64,000 nucleotides of DNA from Agroathelia rolfsii (Eukaryota > Basidiomycota > Agaricomycetes > Amylocorticiales > Amylocorticiaceae): assembly GCA_018343915.1 (NCBI GenBank), contig JABRWF010000004.1, positions 3,968,001 to 4,032,000 on the forward strand, read 5' to 3'. The notes under the pieces were generated by a model, which was not told the DNA's origin, ran no database searches, and saw nothing but the letters and a program-made list of their open reading frames with translations. Both the position numbers and the translations under genes were made by a program. This document shows, piece by piece, positions 36,760 to 48,148 of this stretch (its first letter is position 1; every line of letters starts with the position of its first letter).

Positions 36760-37276
36760 TCCGCGAAGTGAACGAAGAGTTAAGAGGGCAATAAGTGGTT
36801 ACGACTCCAGGCCCAAACCACCCAAGTCAAATTCTGGTCAGGGGGTTTTATTGTCCAGCTTTTAGCCGCTAATCGCATTGGCAAGATGCTATTAGATAAT
36901 TCATCGGCATTATTACGGAAGGCGTGAATGCATCAGTATGCATCAGTTTGCATCAATAACTCGTCATGAGAAGTGTGGTTTGGATTCCTGGCCGTGCGGT
37001 GTGTGCAGATAACGTATATTGCTGACCCCTCGGCCGAAGCGGGATGACTGATAGCACAAACGAAATATGCGACTTGTTATGCAAACAATGCGATGCCTCG
37101 AAAACTTGAATCCATTTATATACCTTGACAAGAGAAGGCAGTGAAAGTTAACACCCTACTACATATACGTCTTCATACATCCATAACAGTCCATGTAAAA
37201 TTCATCAGTAAATCAAATAACACTTCGTTGCTTATCACTTTCATCCTTCATCTTTATTATCATGCGATCCACCTCC
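36760..37276. other. Intergenic
   Basis: About 520 bases upstream of M20 copy B and downstream of the RhoGAP gene on the same strand. Contains repeated GCATCAGT units near 36930 (three close copies of CATCAGTATGCATCAGTTTG-like sequence). Nothing else seen. Confidence 0.4.
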
Positions 37277-40200
37277 TCAGAGTCTCCTACCAGTACTGGG
37301 ACCAGAGACAGAGCTCGGCCTCGACCCGGGGGAGACGTTGCCGGAGAACCTCTTGAACGTCGGGCTACCAGGCGGGGGAGAAGCTGACCTCTGGTTCAGC
37401 GAGTTGACAATGCTGCTCACGCTGCCACCGCCAGGTGCTCTGGGCCCGCGCGAGATGCGCGGTCCACGCACGAGCCCACCCCCGCCGCGACCACCGACTG
37501 GCTCGTCCTCGTTCATGGCTGGAGATCCTGCTGCGGGACTGAGGGGGGATGGGCTCCGCGAGGTGGACTGAACAAGGCTCTGTCGTCTGAGATCCGTAGG
37601 GGTCTGCCTTGCTTGCTGAGGCGTGGGTGGCGTCACGTTCACGGGTAAGGGAGCCGCAACGTTAAGAGAAGGTGCATCGTCTATCTCAGGTGGAGGCTCA
37701 GCGAAGGAAGGCATAGGCGGTGGAGCAGGCACATCGATCTCTTCAACGCGCTCGGGTGGTGGTTCCTTGAATTGGGGGCGAGGAGGGGCTTTTTCTTCTT
37801 CCTCTTCCTCTTCTTCTTCGTCATCATCCTCTTCCTCATCGTCATCGTCATCCTCTCCATCCTCCTCCTCGTCTTCTTCTTCCTCTTCTTCGTCATCGTC
37901 TTCATCCTCTTGCTTTGCCTGTGGGGCCGCCTTCGGCTTTTCCTCCGCCTTTTCTTTTTCTTCCTCCTCTTCTTCCTCTTCCTCATCCTCCCCCTCATCC
38001 TCCTCCTCCTCCTCCTCATCCTCCTCATCCTCCTCCTCCTCATCATCCTCTTCCTCCTCACCCTCAGACTTGGGCTCCTTGAAAACAGGTGGCCGAGGAG
38101 GCAAGTCATCATCCTTAGAAGGAATGGCCGGTGTAGCTGGTGCAGGGGCCGTCACCGGCGCAGGAGCAGGCGCAGGAGCAGACATAGGCTGACCTTGGGC
38201 CTGCACAGGCTGGGAAGCTGCAACTGCCGCAGGCTCCGGCGCCGCCGTCCTCTGAGCCTCCACGGCGGCCAGCAAATCACGGTGCTCGGCGCCAATCTGT
38301 ATCTTGCCCCTGCTCATGCGCATATCTACGGGCGCTGTGCGCTTGCGGACGGGTACTTTGCGTTCTGACTCGCGCTTTTTGCGTGCGATGGTTGGTGGTA
38401 GGATGGCAGCATAGTTTTTGATCAGATCGATGAAGAGGACTATATATGCGTTCAGTTGATGATTTTGGATTTTAGGGGTGGATAGAGAAGAAAACTTACG
38501 CGTAGGATGGCGGTCTTGGATGGTCACATCGGTTTCGAACTTGGGCCGAAGGATTGCTAGTGAAAAGAAAACAATTAAAACCCGTTCACGACCATATGAA
38601 AGAAAATATGCTTACTTCGACCAATCGAAAGAGCGAGTTTGGTGACATAAACCTCGTTGGGCTCTTCAACTTTAGTGGTATCAATCAAGCTAGAGATTTG
38701 TATCAATATACCATCCATGTCAAAGGAGTCAGAATATAGCATACTTCTTCAAATGGGTGACGAGTGCATCCAAGACATAGAGGTGAACTTTTGGCAACCG
38801 CTGGAGGGCAACGCTGAGATCCTGGATATGTTGATCTTCTGGCTGTTGGTCTTCCGCCTGTGTTTTTGCGGAGGCACCGACTGGATAATGCACCCATCAG
38901 CGTTCCAAAAGCATCATCGCATGTGGAAGAGTGACTTTTACCTGTAGGATATAGCTTGCGAATATCATCCCAACCCTCATACAGTGCCAACGGCGGATCC
39001 AGTTCAAGCAACCATAACTTCAACGTCGACGCGATCACAGGTGCATCGTACTGCGCAAATAGCTCTATTGAAATCGGCTTGCCCTCGGGCACGGAGTTGA
39101 GCGCCTCGCGAAGATGATGCGTCGACGCGAGCGGCACCTCGTAAATCCATGCCTTTCGTTTCTCCATATCGTCCGGCAAGCGTGCATACGATGCGTCTAG
39201 GCCAGCCAAGAACGCTGTGATAAACGGTGGCACTGTAATCTGCTTCGCCTGCTCTTCACTTGTCGCCCACAGGCCACCCTCGGTCCACTTGCGGAGGTCG
39301 ATGCCAAACACGACGTCGCTCTCGTCGTGAGCGACGCTCTCATACACGTGCGCCTGGGGTCGGAAGGGTCCCGTGCGGTACCGCTCGATGAGACCCTTGA
39401 GGTCCGTCTCGGGGTTGTATGACGCAATGAGCGTCGACGAGCGCTCATTGGACGACTCGAGACCCTTGGGCAGGTTCGCGAGTGTGCCCTGGTACTGAAG
39501 CAGCACCGTCTTCACTGCTCGCAGACGATCAGACTCCCAGTGCTGGAGCGCCTTGAGTACCTCTTCGATGCGCTCTTCGAGTGCGAGTCGTTGGCGATCG
39601 AGCTTGCGCACACCCGTGCGGTAGGCCTGATCGGCCGCTTCCGCCTCTTGGCGTGCGCGGATGTGGGGCGGATCGTTGGTGTTTTGGGCGTTGATGGCTT
39701 TGGTGACCATGTTGACGAAGGTGCCGGAGCGCTTGAGGAGGTTGTCCGCCACGGGTGCGAATGTGCTCCTGGTGGGCGATGTTAGTCCACCATCTTGGGG
39801 TTTGGTTTGCATTTTATCAAGTTCGAATGCCTGTGTATTATATCGCTTAGAAGGGCTGTACCGAAAGACAGCAACTATTCAAGGTTACCTTGGGCCTGAA
39901 TTGATAGTACGCCTCATCCGAGTTCTCGAACAGGTTTCCAAATTCACCAACACGTCTAAGCAAGCCTTCGCGCTCCGTCAAGTCTTTGGCTGCGTCCTCC
40001 GCTCTGTCGATGCTTCCGCCAAAGCCATCAACGTTCTCGTTGAGCCAGTTAACAAATTCTTCACCAGTGAAGCAGTCCTGGTATTCTCCAAGGATGCCAA
40101 CGCGGAAGGGACGCAAATTCAGCTGCTCGGAAGCACGGGACAGCAGTTGAGACACGGCGACGGGTGGCAATGATAAGCCTGCTAGTAGGATGGGCTCAGG

Positions 40201-41263
40201 AGGTGGGGGCGGCATAGGAGACGTGGGAGTTTTAATCTCCATTTTCGGCGGCGGCAAAGGTGCATCCAACGGCGGAGGAGATTGTAAAAGTAGCTTGTCG
40301 TCATCATCATCATGATCAACAGCTTTGCCTTTTCCCTTGTCGGTCTTGGCCAGTGGTTCAGCTGCAGGAGACACCTTCGAGTCTGGGTCGCTGCCGGTCA
40401 CGGTCACTGCGATGTCACTTGAGCCGGTAGCGGAGGCAGCGGCTGCAGCAGTCCTGCGCTGGATGTCTCGAAGACGATTAGCAATCCGCTCAGAGACGCT
40501 AGCAGTGCGCTGGGGAGGTTGACGAGGGGCATTATCGCGCGGTTGAAGACGAGGCGAAGTTGTAAACTTGTCAAGGTCTTGGTTCGGAGCGAACTTGGCG
40601 CTAGAGAAGGCCAATGAGGGGAGGGCTACTATGCAGGAATATACAATCAACTTACTCGTCCTCGGCTTCATCAGCTTTGCGAACTTTGGCAATATATTGG
40701 TGCTTGAGTTTTGCAACCTAAGGTAGCAATCAATATATAGATCCGGGTTGATAATGTTCACAGCATGCCTGACCTCTCCCTGTGCTTGTTCGTATGATCG
40801 CAACCAGTCATCAACGACGGTTCTTCTGCTCTGCTTCACACGATCTTTGAATCCAAAGGCCCACTCTTCAAATGGGTCTGCGACGAGATTATCGAGTTCC
40901 TTGGCGACGGAGGCATGGACCTGCCCCTGAGACACAGACTCTGCCTGCAGGCCACGGAAGGCCATCAGGAGTGATGCACCATCGTCCACATCGAAGCCTG
41001 TCCCGGGCTGTCCTGTAAGTGCAGGATTGGTCAAGGCAAGAGCGAGGGCCTTCTCTGCTGTTGCACGTGCCTATCAAGAGTACTGCAGCATTAGTAGACC
41101 GTAAGGACTAAAACAGCCGTGATCAGACCCTAATGAATTTGACGATTTCATCGTTTTCTGCGGCACCCTGCTCCAGCCTGCCATAGATGGTCTCGAGGCC
41201 TCGTCTGTAGTCTTGTGTCCAGAACGAGTTGTTGAACGTGAGGGGCAGCGAGAGGACTGCCAT
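37277..41263 (-). CDS. F-BAR / DEP / RhoGAP protein, Rgd2-like
   Basis: Rho-GTPase regulator that binds membranes, related to yeast Rgd2. The start MAVLSLPLTFNNSFWTQDYR begins the F-BAR domain (ETIYGRLEQGAAENDEIVKF and on). A DEP domain is inserted at about residues 320-400 (LRPFRVGILGEYQDCFTGEE, FVNWLNENVDGFGGS). The F-BAR resumes with RQEAEAADQAYRTGVRKLDR and HWESDRLRAVKTVLLQYQ. The RhoGAP domain follows: VVFGIDLRKWTEGGLWATSE, PPFITAFLAGLDASYARLPD, KAWIYEVPLASTHHLREALN, TLKLWLLELDPPLALYEGWD, and a C-terminal portion ending near HPTLFIDLIKNYAAILPPT. The tail of about 370 residues is disordered, with about 110 residues of nearly pure Glu/Asp, then Ser/Pro/Gly-rich sequence. Stop at 37277. About ten introns. 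A TATATATAA stretch lies about 65 bases upstream of the start. At the usual arginine-finger place (GIYRV in classical RhoGAPs) this protein has WIYEV. Confidence 0.9.
37791..38068 (-). repeat. Acidic-codon purine tract
   Basis: Two blocks (about 37791-37915 and 37945-38068) in which the minus strand is almost all GAG/GAA/GAT/GAC codons, so the plus strand is almost all C and T. They encode the Glu/Asp-rich tail of the RhoGAP protein. The strand bias is strong enough to allow triplex DNA and replication slippage. Confidence 0.85.
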
Positions 41264-41944
41264 GGTATGGTCTCAAGCAGCCTTGAGTTGCCAATGCCGG
41301 TGATTGTAGTAGGAGAGAGAAAGCTTATATATATTATCTGAGCAGTGCGATGCGGTCTGCGCTGTGTTTTGTTATGATCAAGACCTAGAGGGGGGTGTGG
41401 TCGTTATGGGCAATGGCAAGGTGTGCAGCAGTCCGTTTCCTTACCGCCATTCCGCTCTCTTTCAGCTCTCACACGATAATAATTGCAATAAGTCTATAAT
41501 TTTGACAAACTGCCATTACACGGCCACTTGATCATTTTATACTGCAGCAGATTATGCCTAGCTCAAGATCTCTCTTCTGATCACGCTGCTGATGACAACT
41601 CTGGTTGTCATCTTGAGACCTGATCATCTTGCAGCTGTGATGCATTATATCTCCTTGCTGAGCAGCCGAAACTCAAAAAATTGGGAATTGATCTGTGCAA
41701 GGCATGCGCATATGCCCCAAGGGAGCCATTCGGGGTAAGAGATCCAACACAAGCACCGTCATCTGTGACGGTGGCGGTGGCGCTAGTGGTGGCGGTGGTG
41801 GCTTCGTGGCTGAGCTATGTCGGAGTACGAAATGACTCGGGCTTCGGCTCAGTCAGCTGCACGACCGTTCCACACAGCAAACACTGCGTTTTTCTCTCAT
41901 TCTTTCATTATCTTGTAATCTTTTCCTAATTCTAATAGTCCAAC
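41264..41944. promoter_or_regulatory. Bidirectional promoter region, RhoGAP / SF3B1
   Basis: A 681-base divergent spacer. Near the RhoGAP side is a TATATATAA element (about 41322-41334). At about 41768-41812 the plus strand has repeated GGTGGCGGTGG units able to form a G-quadruplex, 130-180 bases before the SF3B1 start. A pyrimidine-rich leader (41890-41940) precedes the SF3B1 ATG. Confidence 0.5.
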
Positions 41945-44900
41945 ATGTCATCGAATGACGCCCCACGACTGCTGGACTCGTTCACAGTTCCAAAAGATGT
42001 CCTGGACGAATTTGCCTCCATGGCAGAGGAAGAAAATATCGACCCGTTTGCCGAAACCGCCTCTAAGCGCCAGATTGCGGCACGCCAGAGCGACTATCAC
42101 AACCGCAGGTTCAATCGCACAGCGCTCGACAGTGCTGATGCATTCAAGGACGCTGAAGAGGGCAAGGAAACCGAAGGAGGATACAAGGATGCCATGCGGT
42201 TGGCGAGGCTGGAGCAGGAAGAACTGAGGGTGAAGCGAGCCATCGAAGAAAAGGAAAGGCAGGAGAGGGAAGAAGGCAAGATGAAGATGGATCTCGACAA
42301 GACTCCCCCCGCCGCGGAGCTTGACGAGGTCGAGCGTGAACTCGAGGCTGCAAAGCAACTTGCTGCCGCGAACCAGGCACAGGGTACCAAGCGCAAGCGC
42401 AGGTGGGACGTCGAAACCCCCGGAGAAGAAAATGCAGAAGGTGGCAAGGAGGACACTGGTGAGTGGTCAAAGGAGGCTTTGGACGCTTCAGGTGCCAAGA
42501 AACGTCGGTCCAGATGGGATGCTACTCCTGCTGATGTCCCTAAGCGCTCTCGGTGGGACATGGCGCCCGCTGCCTCCGGTCCTGAGGCACCTATGGCTCA
42601 GATTATCATGAACGCCCCCGGCATTCACCAGGACGAAAAACACAATCGCTACCTCACCGACGAGGAGCTCGATGCTATCCTGCCCAGTGCTGGTTACGTC
42701 ATCGTCACTCCTCCGCCTGGCTACGCCGTCTCGGGTCCACGCAATCTCTCCGCCCCATCCGCCGACACGGGAGGCTTTTCTATCCAAGAGAGCTCTGACG
42801 CAGCGGCCCTCGCTGCAGCTGCCGGATTGGCTCCGGAGCTGCCTACTGAAATCCCTGGCGTCGGCAACTTGGCTTTCTTCAAGGCAGAGGACGCCGAATA
42901 CTTCGCAAAGATTCTCAAGGAAGAAGATGAAACCGAGCTCTCTGTCGAAGAGATGAAGGAACGCAAGATCATGCGACTCCTGCTCAAAATCAAGAACGGT
43001 ACACCGCCCGTCCGTAAGACGGCTCTAAGGCAAATTACCGACAAGGCGCGCGAGTTCGGCGCTGGCCCTCTGTTTGACAAGATTTTGCCCCTTCTCATGG
43101 AGCGTACTCTTGAGGACCAAGAACGTCACTTGCTCGTCAAGGTCATTGACCGAGTCTTGTACAAGCTCGATGATTTGGTCCGACCTTATGTCCATAAAAT
43201 CCTTGTCGTCATTGAACCTCTTCTCATTGACGAGGACTACTACGCTCGTGTCGAAGGTCGTGAGATTATCTCCAACTTGTCCAAGGCTGCTGGTCTGGCC
43301 CACATGATCTCGACCATGCGTCCTGATATCGACCACGCCGACGAGTACGTTCGTAATACCACCGCGCGTGCCTTCTCCGTTGTCGCCTCTGCTCTTGGCA
43401 TTCCTGCTCTTCTACCGTTCTTGAAGGCCGTCTGCCGCAGTAAGAAGTCCTGGCAGGCACGTCATACAGGTATTCGTATTGTCCAGCAAATCGCCATCAT
43501 GATGGGCTGCGCCGTCTTGCCCCACCTCCGCAATTTGGTGAACTGCATTGCTCACGGTCTTTCTGACGAACAGCAGAAAGTCCGCACCATGACTGCGTTA
43601 GGTCTGGCCGCTTTGGCAGAAGCAGCTGCGCCATACGGTATCGAGTCGTTCGACGAAGTCCTGAAGCCTCTGTGGACGGGTATTCGCCAGCACCGTGGCA
43701 AGGGTCTCGCCGCCTTCCTCAAGGCTATCGGATTCATCATCCCGCTTATGGATCCCGAATACGCGTCCTACTACACCAAGGAAGTCACCGTTATCCTCAT
43801 CCGCGAGTTCCAGACATCCGACGAAGAGATGAAGAAGATTGTGCTCAAGGTTGTCAAGCAGTGCGCTGCCACTGAGGGTGTCACCCCCGCCTATATCAAG
43901 CAGGATATCCTGCCCGACTTCTTCAAGTCGTTCTGGGTCCGCCGCATGGCCCTCGATCGCAGAAATTACCGCCAGGTGGTTGAGACCACCGTCGAGCTGG
44001 CACAAAAGGCCGGCGTGGCGGAGATTGTGGGTAGGATTGTGAACGAACTCAAGGACGAAGCGGAGCCGTACCGTAAGATGGTGATGGAGACGATTACGAA
44101 GGTTGTGGCGACGCTCGGCGCGTCGGATATCGATGAGCGTCTTGAAGTCCGACTTGTGGATGGTATCATCTACTCGTTCCAGGAACAGACAACTGAAGAT
44201 CAGGTGATGCTTGACGGCTTTGGTACCGTTGTCAATGCTCTCGGTGAGCTAACTTCATTTTATTTTAGCCCATCCACTTTTGATTGACGGATTTCTGCGT
44301 TTAGGCATCCGTGTCAAGCCTTACCTCACCCAGATCGTTTCGACTATCCTTTGGCGTCTCAACAACAAGAGCGCAAAGGTCCGTCAGCAGGCTGCCGATC
44401 TCACTTCCCGCTTGGCTGTCGTCATCAAACAGTGTGGTGAAGATCAGCTACTCAGCAAGCTTGGTCTTGTCCTGTTCGAGCAGCTTGGTGAAGAATACCC
44501 CGACACCTTGGGTAGTATCATTGCCGCCGAGGGTGCCATTGCCAATGTCGTCGGTATGACTCAAATGAACCCGCCCGTCAAGGATCTTCTCCCGCGAATG
44601 ACGCCCATTCTCCGTAACCGTCACGAAAAGGTGCAGGAGGCGTCGATTAACTTGATCGGCCGTATCGCCGATCGTGGTGCCGAGTTCGTGCCCGCCCGCG
44701 AGTGGATGCGTATCTGTTTCGAGCTTCTCGACCTCTTGAAGGCGCACAAGAAGGGCATCCGTCGTGCGGCTGTTAACTCGTTTGGTTATATTGCCAAGAG
44801 TTTGGGTCCCCAGGACGTGCTCTCCGTCTTACTCACCAACTTGCGTGTCCAGGAGCGTCAGAGTCGTGTCTGTAGTACTGTCGCCATTGCTATTGTTGCT

Positions 44901-45571
44901 GAAACTTGCGGACGTAAGTATCCATCCTCATTGTAGTTCCTACTCAGATACTAATGCTCAATATTGTTAGCCTTCACGTGTATCCCTGCCATTCTTAACG
45001 AATACCGGACTGCCGAGTTGAACGTCCGAACGGGCTGTTTGAAGGCTCTTGCCTTTGTCTTCGAGTACGTCGGGCCGCAGTCAGCGTACTACGTCGACTC
45101 GGTCGTGACTATGCTCGAGGACGCACTGACCGATCGTGACCTGGTCCACCGACAAACGGCCAGTACCATTGTCAAGCACCTGGCGCTCGGTGTTGCGGGT
45201 CTGGGCTGCGAAGACTCGATGTTGCATTTGATGAACCTTGTCTGGCCCAACTGCTTCGAGACCAGTCCCCACGTTATTGGTGCAGTGATGGAGGCCATTG
45301 AGTCTATGCGGGTGACGCTTGGTCCTGGTGTGCTTCTTAGCTATGTGCTGCAGGGTTTGTTCCATCCCGCGCGTAAAGTTCGCGAGGTGAGTTGATCAAT
45401 AATTGTTAATGCGTAAACAGAGATTAATTTTTATCCTAGGTTTATTGGCGTATTTATAATGCTCTCTATTTGGGAGCAGCTGATGCGCTTGTTCCATTCT
45501 ACCCCGACCTGAGCGAACTTGGTGAGGGCGAGAACGTGTATGGCAGGCACCCACTGCAGTGCTTCGTCTGA
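41945..45571 (+). CDS. SF3B1: Splicing factor 3B subunit 1 (U2 snRNP)
   Basis: HEAT-repeat core subunit of the U2 snRNP SF3b complex (yeast Hsh155, S. pombe Prp10), which clamps the branch-point helix in the nucleus. Four exons: 41945-44243, 44305-44913, 44971-45386 and 45440-45571, giving 1,151 residues. The N-terminus [20 protein letters not shown] is charged and disordered. It holds three Arg-Trp ligand motifs for U2AF-type domains ([28 protein letters not shown]). The SF3B1 family block [20 protein letters not shown] follows. HEAT repeats run from about residue 300. The segments corresponding to human cancer hot spots are preserved: [14 protein letters not shown] (around human K666) and [20 protein letters not shown] (around K700). 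The C-terminus is [20 protein letters not shown] and ends GRHPLQCFV. Intact, highly conserved, housekeeping. Confidence 0.97.
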
Positions 45572-45937
45572 AAACGGGTTTGCTAGAGGATAGTCTTTTT
45601 CTTTATTTTCCCCTCCGTTGCTCTTGCTACTGTATTATAAGCTATACGCATGTATGATCGAACCCCGTATGCTACTGGCGTTGTGGCTATTTTGTTCAAT
45701 TCAGATTGACCTGGATCATTATTGATTTATATGATTGGGTGGCGTCATGGTGACATGACTTCCACTTCAAGCCAACATTGGTAGCCTGACCTCGTGATAA
45801 GCACACCGCATACCCACCGATACCCCCCTGTATACGGTTATGTTATTCCTAAGCATTCCCAATAGAGTTCGAGCTGCTCTGTCTCTCCTACCCTCTCAGT
45901 CTCGTGTGTGCGTGGTATTTTAAAATCAGTTAACGAA
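45572..45937. promoter_or_regulatory. Intergenic, promoter of cytidylyltransferase-like gene
   Basis: About 366 bases between two plus-strand genes. Pyrimidine-rich leader at about 45878-45903. The frame of the next gene is open back to about 45908, but the first ATG is at 45938. Confidence 0.4.
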
Positions 45938-46918
45938 ATGGATACGGCCTCTGTAATGAGCGACGACGACTATGACGTGATATCGAACCTGAGCGCAAGC
46001 GCCTCTCAAGCTGGCCTGCGGTCTCTCGAATCCAGCTTGGCAGACCTGAAGGAGCAACAACAACAGGGCAAATCAGAGCCGCCGCCTACGCAGGCGGCGA
46101 AACAGCAGTTCTTCACGGCATCGTTATCTGCGGAGGAGATCCAGGCGTATGTGCGCCAGGCTCTTACACGGTCGACGTTCGCTGCAAGCTCTCAGGTCGA
46201 CTCATATTATGCACCTGGTGCGAAGCCCGTGCGTATATATGTCGATGGCGCTTTTGACACATTCAACACGGCGTGCGTGCTTACTATACTATCTTATCAC
46301 CCTGGTCACCCGTCTAATGAATCTTGTGGCAAACACAGACATGCGTTGCAACTAAGGCAGGCCAAACTGGCCTTTCCATCTGTATACCTCCTCGTCGGTC
46401 TCTTCCCAGACGACCCGCTGGGGCTCAATGGCACGCCGATGCAGAACTCAATTATTGAGCGGTGCGAAGTCGTGCGGCACTGTCGCTGGGTGGACGAGGT
46501 GATCGAGGATGCACCGGTCGTCATTGACGGCGGGTTCCTGGCGCAGCGCGGGATTGACTACGTGGCTGTTGATGAAGGGACATCGTGTGATCCTACATGT
46601 AGCAAGACAAGGCTGCATGGTTATGATGAACTTAAGCGAGAGGGTAAGTTGATGAAGTTGGAACTGGGGTTTGTGTATAGTGTCTAATTTTAATTACTAG
46701 GCAAAGTTATTCCAACGAGACGAACGGCGGGACTGCTCACTCCGTTGCTGAGTGTACCTGGCACTCATAATGGAACCCCAACGAGCACAAATCACTCTCG
46801 TGAGGGGACTGAATTAACAATTACTGATGATACGAACGGGTCCTCCGCCGATATATCACCCTTTATTCGCTCGCCAATAGCAGAAGAACACATGGATACG
46901 TTTGGAATAGGTATCTAA
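45938..46918 (+). CDS. Cytidylyltransferase-fold protein, degenerate active site
   Basis: The product resembles CTP:phosphocholine cytidylyltransferase (phosphatidylcholine synthesis) but lacks its signature residues. Three exons: 45938-46272, 46339-46643 and 46701-46918, giving 285 residues. About 105 residues of Glu/Gln/Ser-rich N-terminus (MDTASVMSDDDYDVISNLSA) come first. The Rossmann-like domain begins VRIYVDGAFDTFNTAHALQL, where active enzymes have ...DGIFDLFHxGHAxxL: the HxGH motif is NTAH. FPSVYLLVGLFPDDPLGLNG, NSIIERCEVVRHCRWVDEVI, PVVIDGGFLAQRGIDYVAVD and LHGYDELKREGKVIPTRRTA all align with the family. The second signature, RTEGISTS in active enzymes, is RTAGLLTP. The fold is kept but catalysis is likely lost. 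Start ATG 45938; sequence upstream in frame has no ATG. The last few residues could differ if a further intron is used after 46911. Confidence 0.82.
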
Positions 46919-48148
46919 CACTTGACTTATACAACACAGATTATGTACTTTTACGATAGGAAATAACTATTGTCTTCTATAACAATCAGATAAGTAAATC
47001 CAGGTAAGAGAGATCAAAGTAAAAGCAATTCCACGACGATTACAAGTTACGTGTATCTAAAGCGAAGAAAAATAGAGAAATGCAGTTAAAGGTACGAGAT
47101 CTTGGAAATATAAACGGTGGAAAATCGAACCCATGACACCGTCGCCACTTCAAGCCATGAGAAAATTGCGTAAGGTCTAGCTCCAGCGAATATTGACCAA
47201 TGATCGTGACGTTGCTAGGCCTCCAAGGGGCTGTACAATAAGACAGCGAAACCCAGAAAGGGAGCTCGTTGAATGGTCTAAGAATCCATCCATCGCAATC
47301 CATTTCGGATGAATCAGCAGAGAATAATAAAGTCAAAATGGCGGTAGTCAGGGTATAGTGCCAGTACAAAATAGAACCACAACAATCAAAGAGGGACCAG
47401 AGAATGATGTCCCTAGGGATATGAAAATAAGGTAAAGAGATGAAGGACAGATACAAGGAAATGCATATACATGGGTGCTTCAAGAATTCAAGATCCTGTC
47501 GCTTGTCATGTTCAGGGATATATACTATAGCAGTAGGAGATATGCCACTGGACGTTACTGCCAAGAAGCAAATAGATATATCAATTTCAGGAAAAGAATC
47601 AAAGAAAGACTCGCAAGGGCTTTACTAGTGTAAGAAAATATGTCCCATTGGCATACATGAATACTGTAGTCATGTGATCCGCTGACGACATGCTCTACCA
47701 TCGCGCAAGAATTTTACTGATGCAACTACGCTGATGTGACAATAGCTTGACTTGTATGTGTATCTCAGACTCGGATACTAGTGGTAGAGGCGCCAGAGCG
47801 CAATAATCCGTTCGGGCTAGTGTCCCGGCGACAATAGCAAAGATATTCGGTATTTATAACATCTGCAAATAACTTTCTTTATTTATACATTCATAGTTGT
47901 GGTAGACTGTGACTGGGGTAGGTACATTAGCGCGCTAAGCAAGTACTGCTTCACGTCATCCCCGGTCACGTGGCTCGTGGCAATTCGTGAAAGCAATGGT
48001 TGGGTTTACTTAACTCAGACTCGGAGTCTGTTCAGCTATCGCACACATTCAACTTCAGCGCTGCGTCAACCTAAGTGTAACTTACCCCATACAGTCCTTC
48101 GATTAATCACCTGTATATCATAGCTACTACTAGTATTACTCCTTCATC
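46919..48148. other. Intergenic
   Basis: About 1.2 kb before the kinase gene. A 174-codon open frame lies on the minus strand (47040-47564), but its composition is AT-driven and no introns or conserved blocks support it. Pyrimidine-rich sequence and a promoter for the kinase must lie in the last 200 bases. Confidence 0.45.

Noticed and set aside
37623..38192. Long plus-strand frame of almost pure serine
   Set aside because: It is the complement of the Glu/Asp codons in the RhoGAP tail; repeat composition alone keeps it open.
45908..45937. Upstream extension of the cytidylyltransferase-like protein
   Set aside because: The frame is open but has no ATG (it begins at GTG), which is not used in nuclear fungal genes of this kind.
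47040..47564. 174-codon minus-strand open frame
   Set aside because: AT-driven composition, no splice partners, no conserved blocks; lies in a spacer between plus-strand genes.
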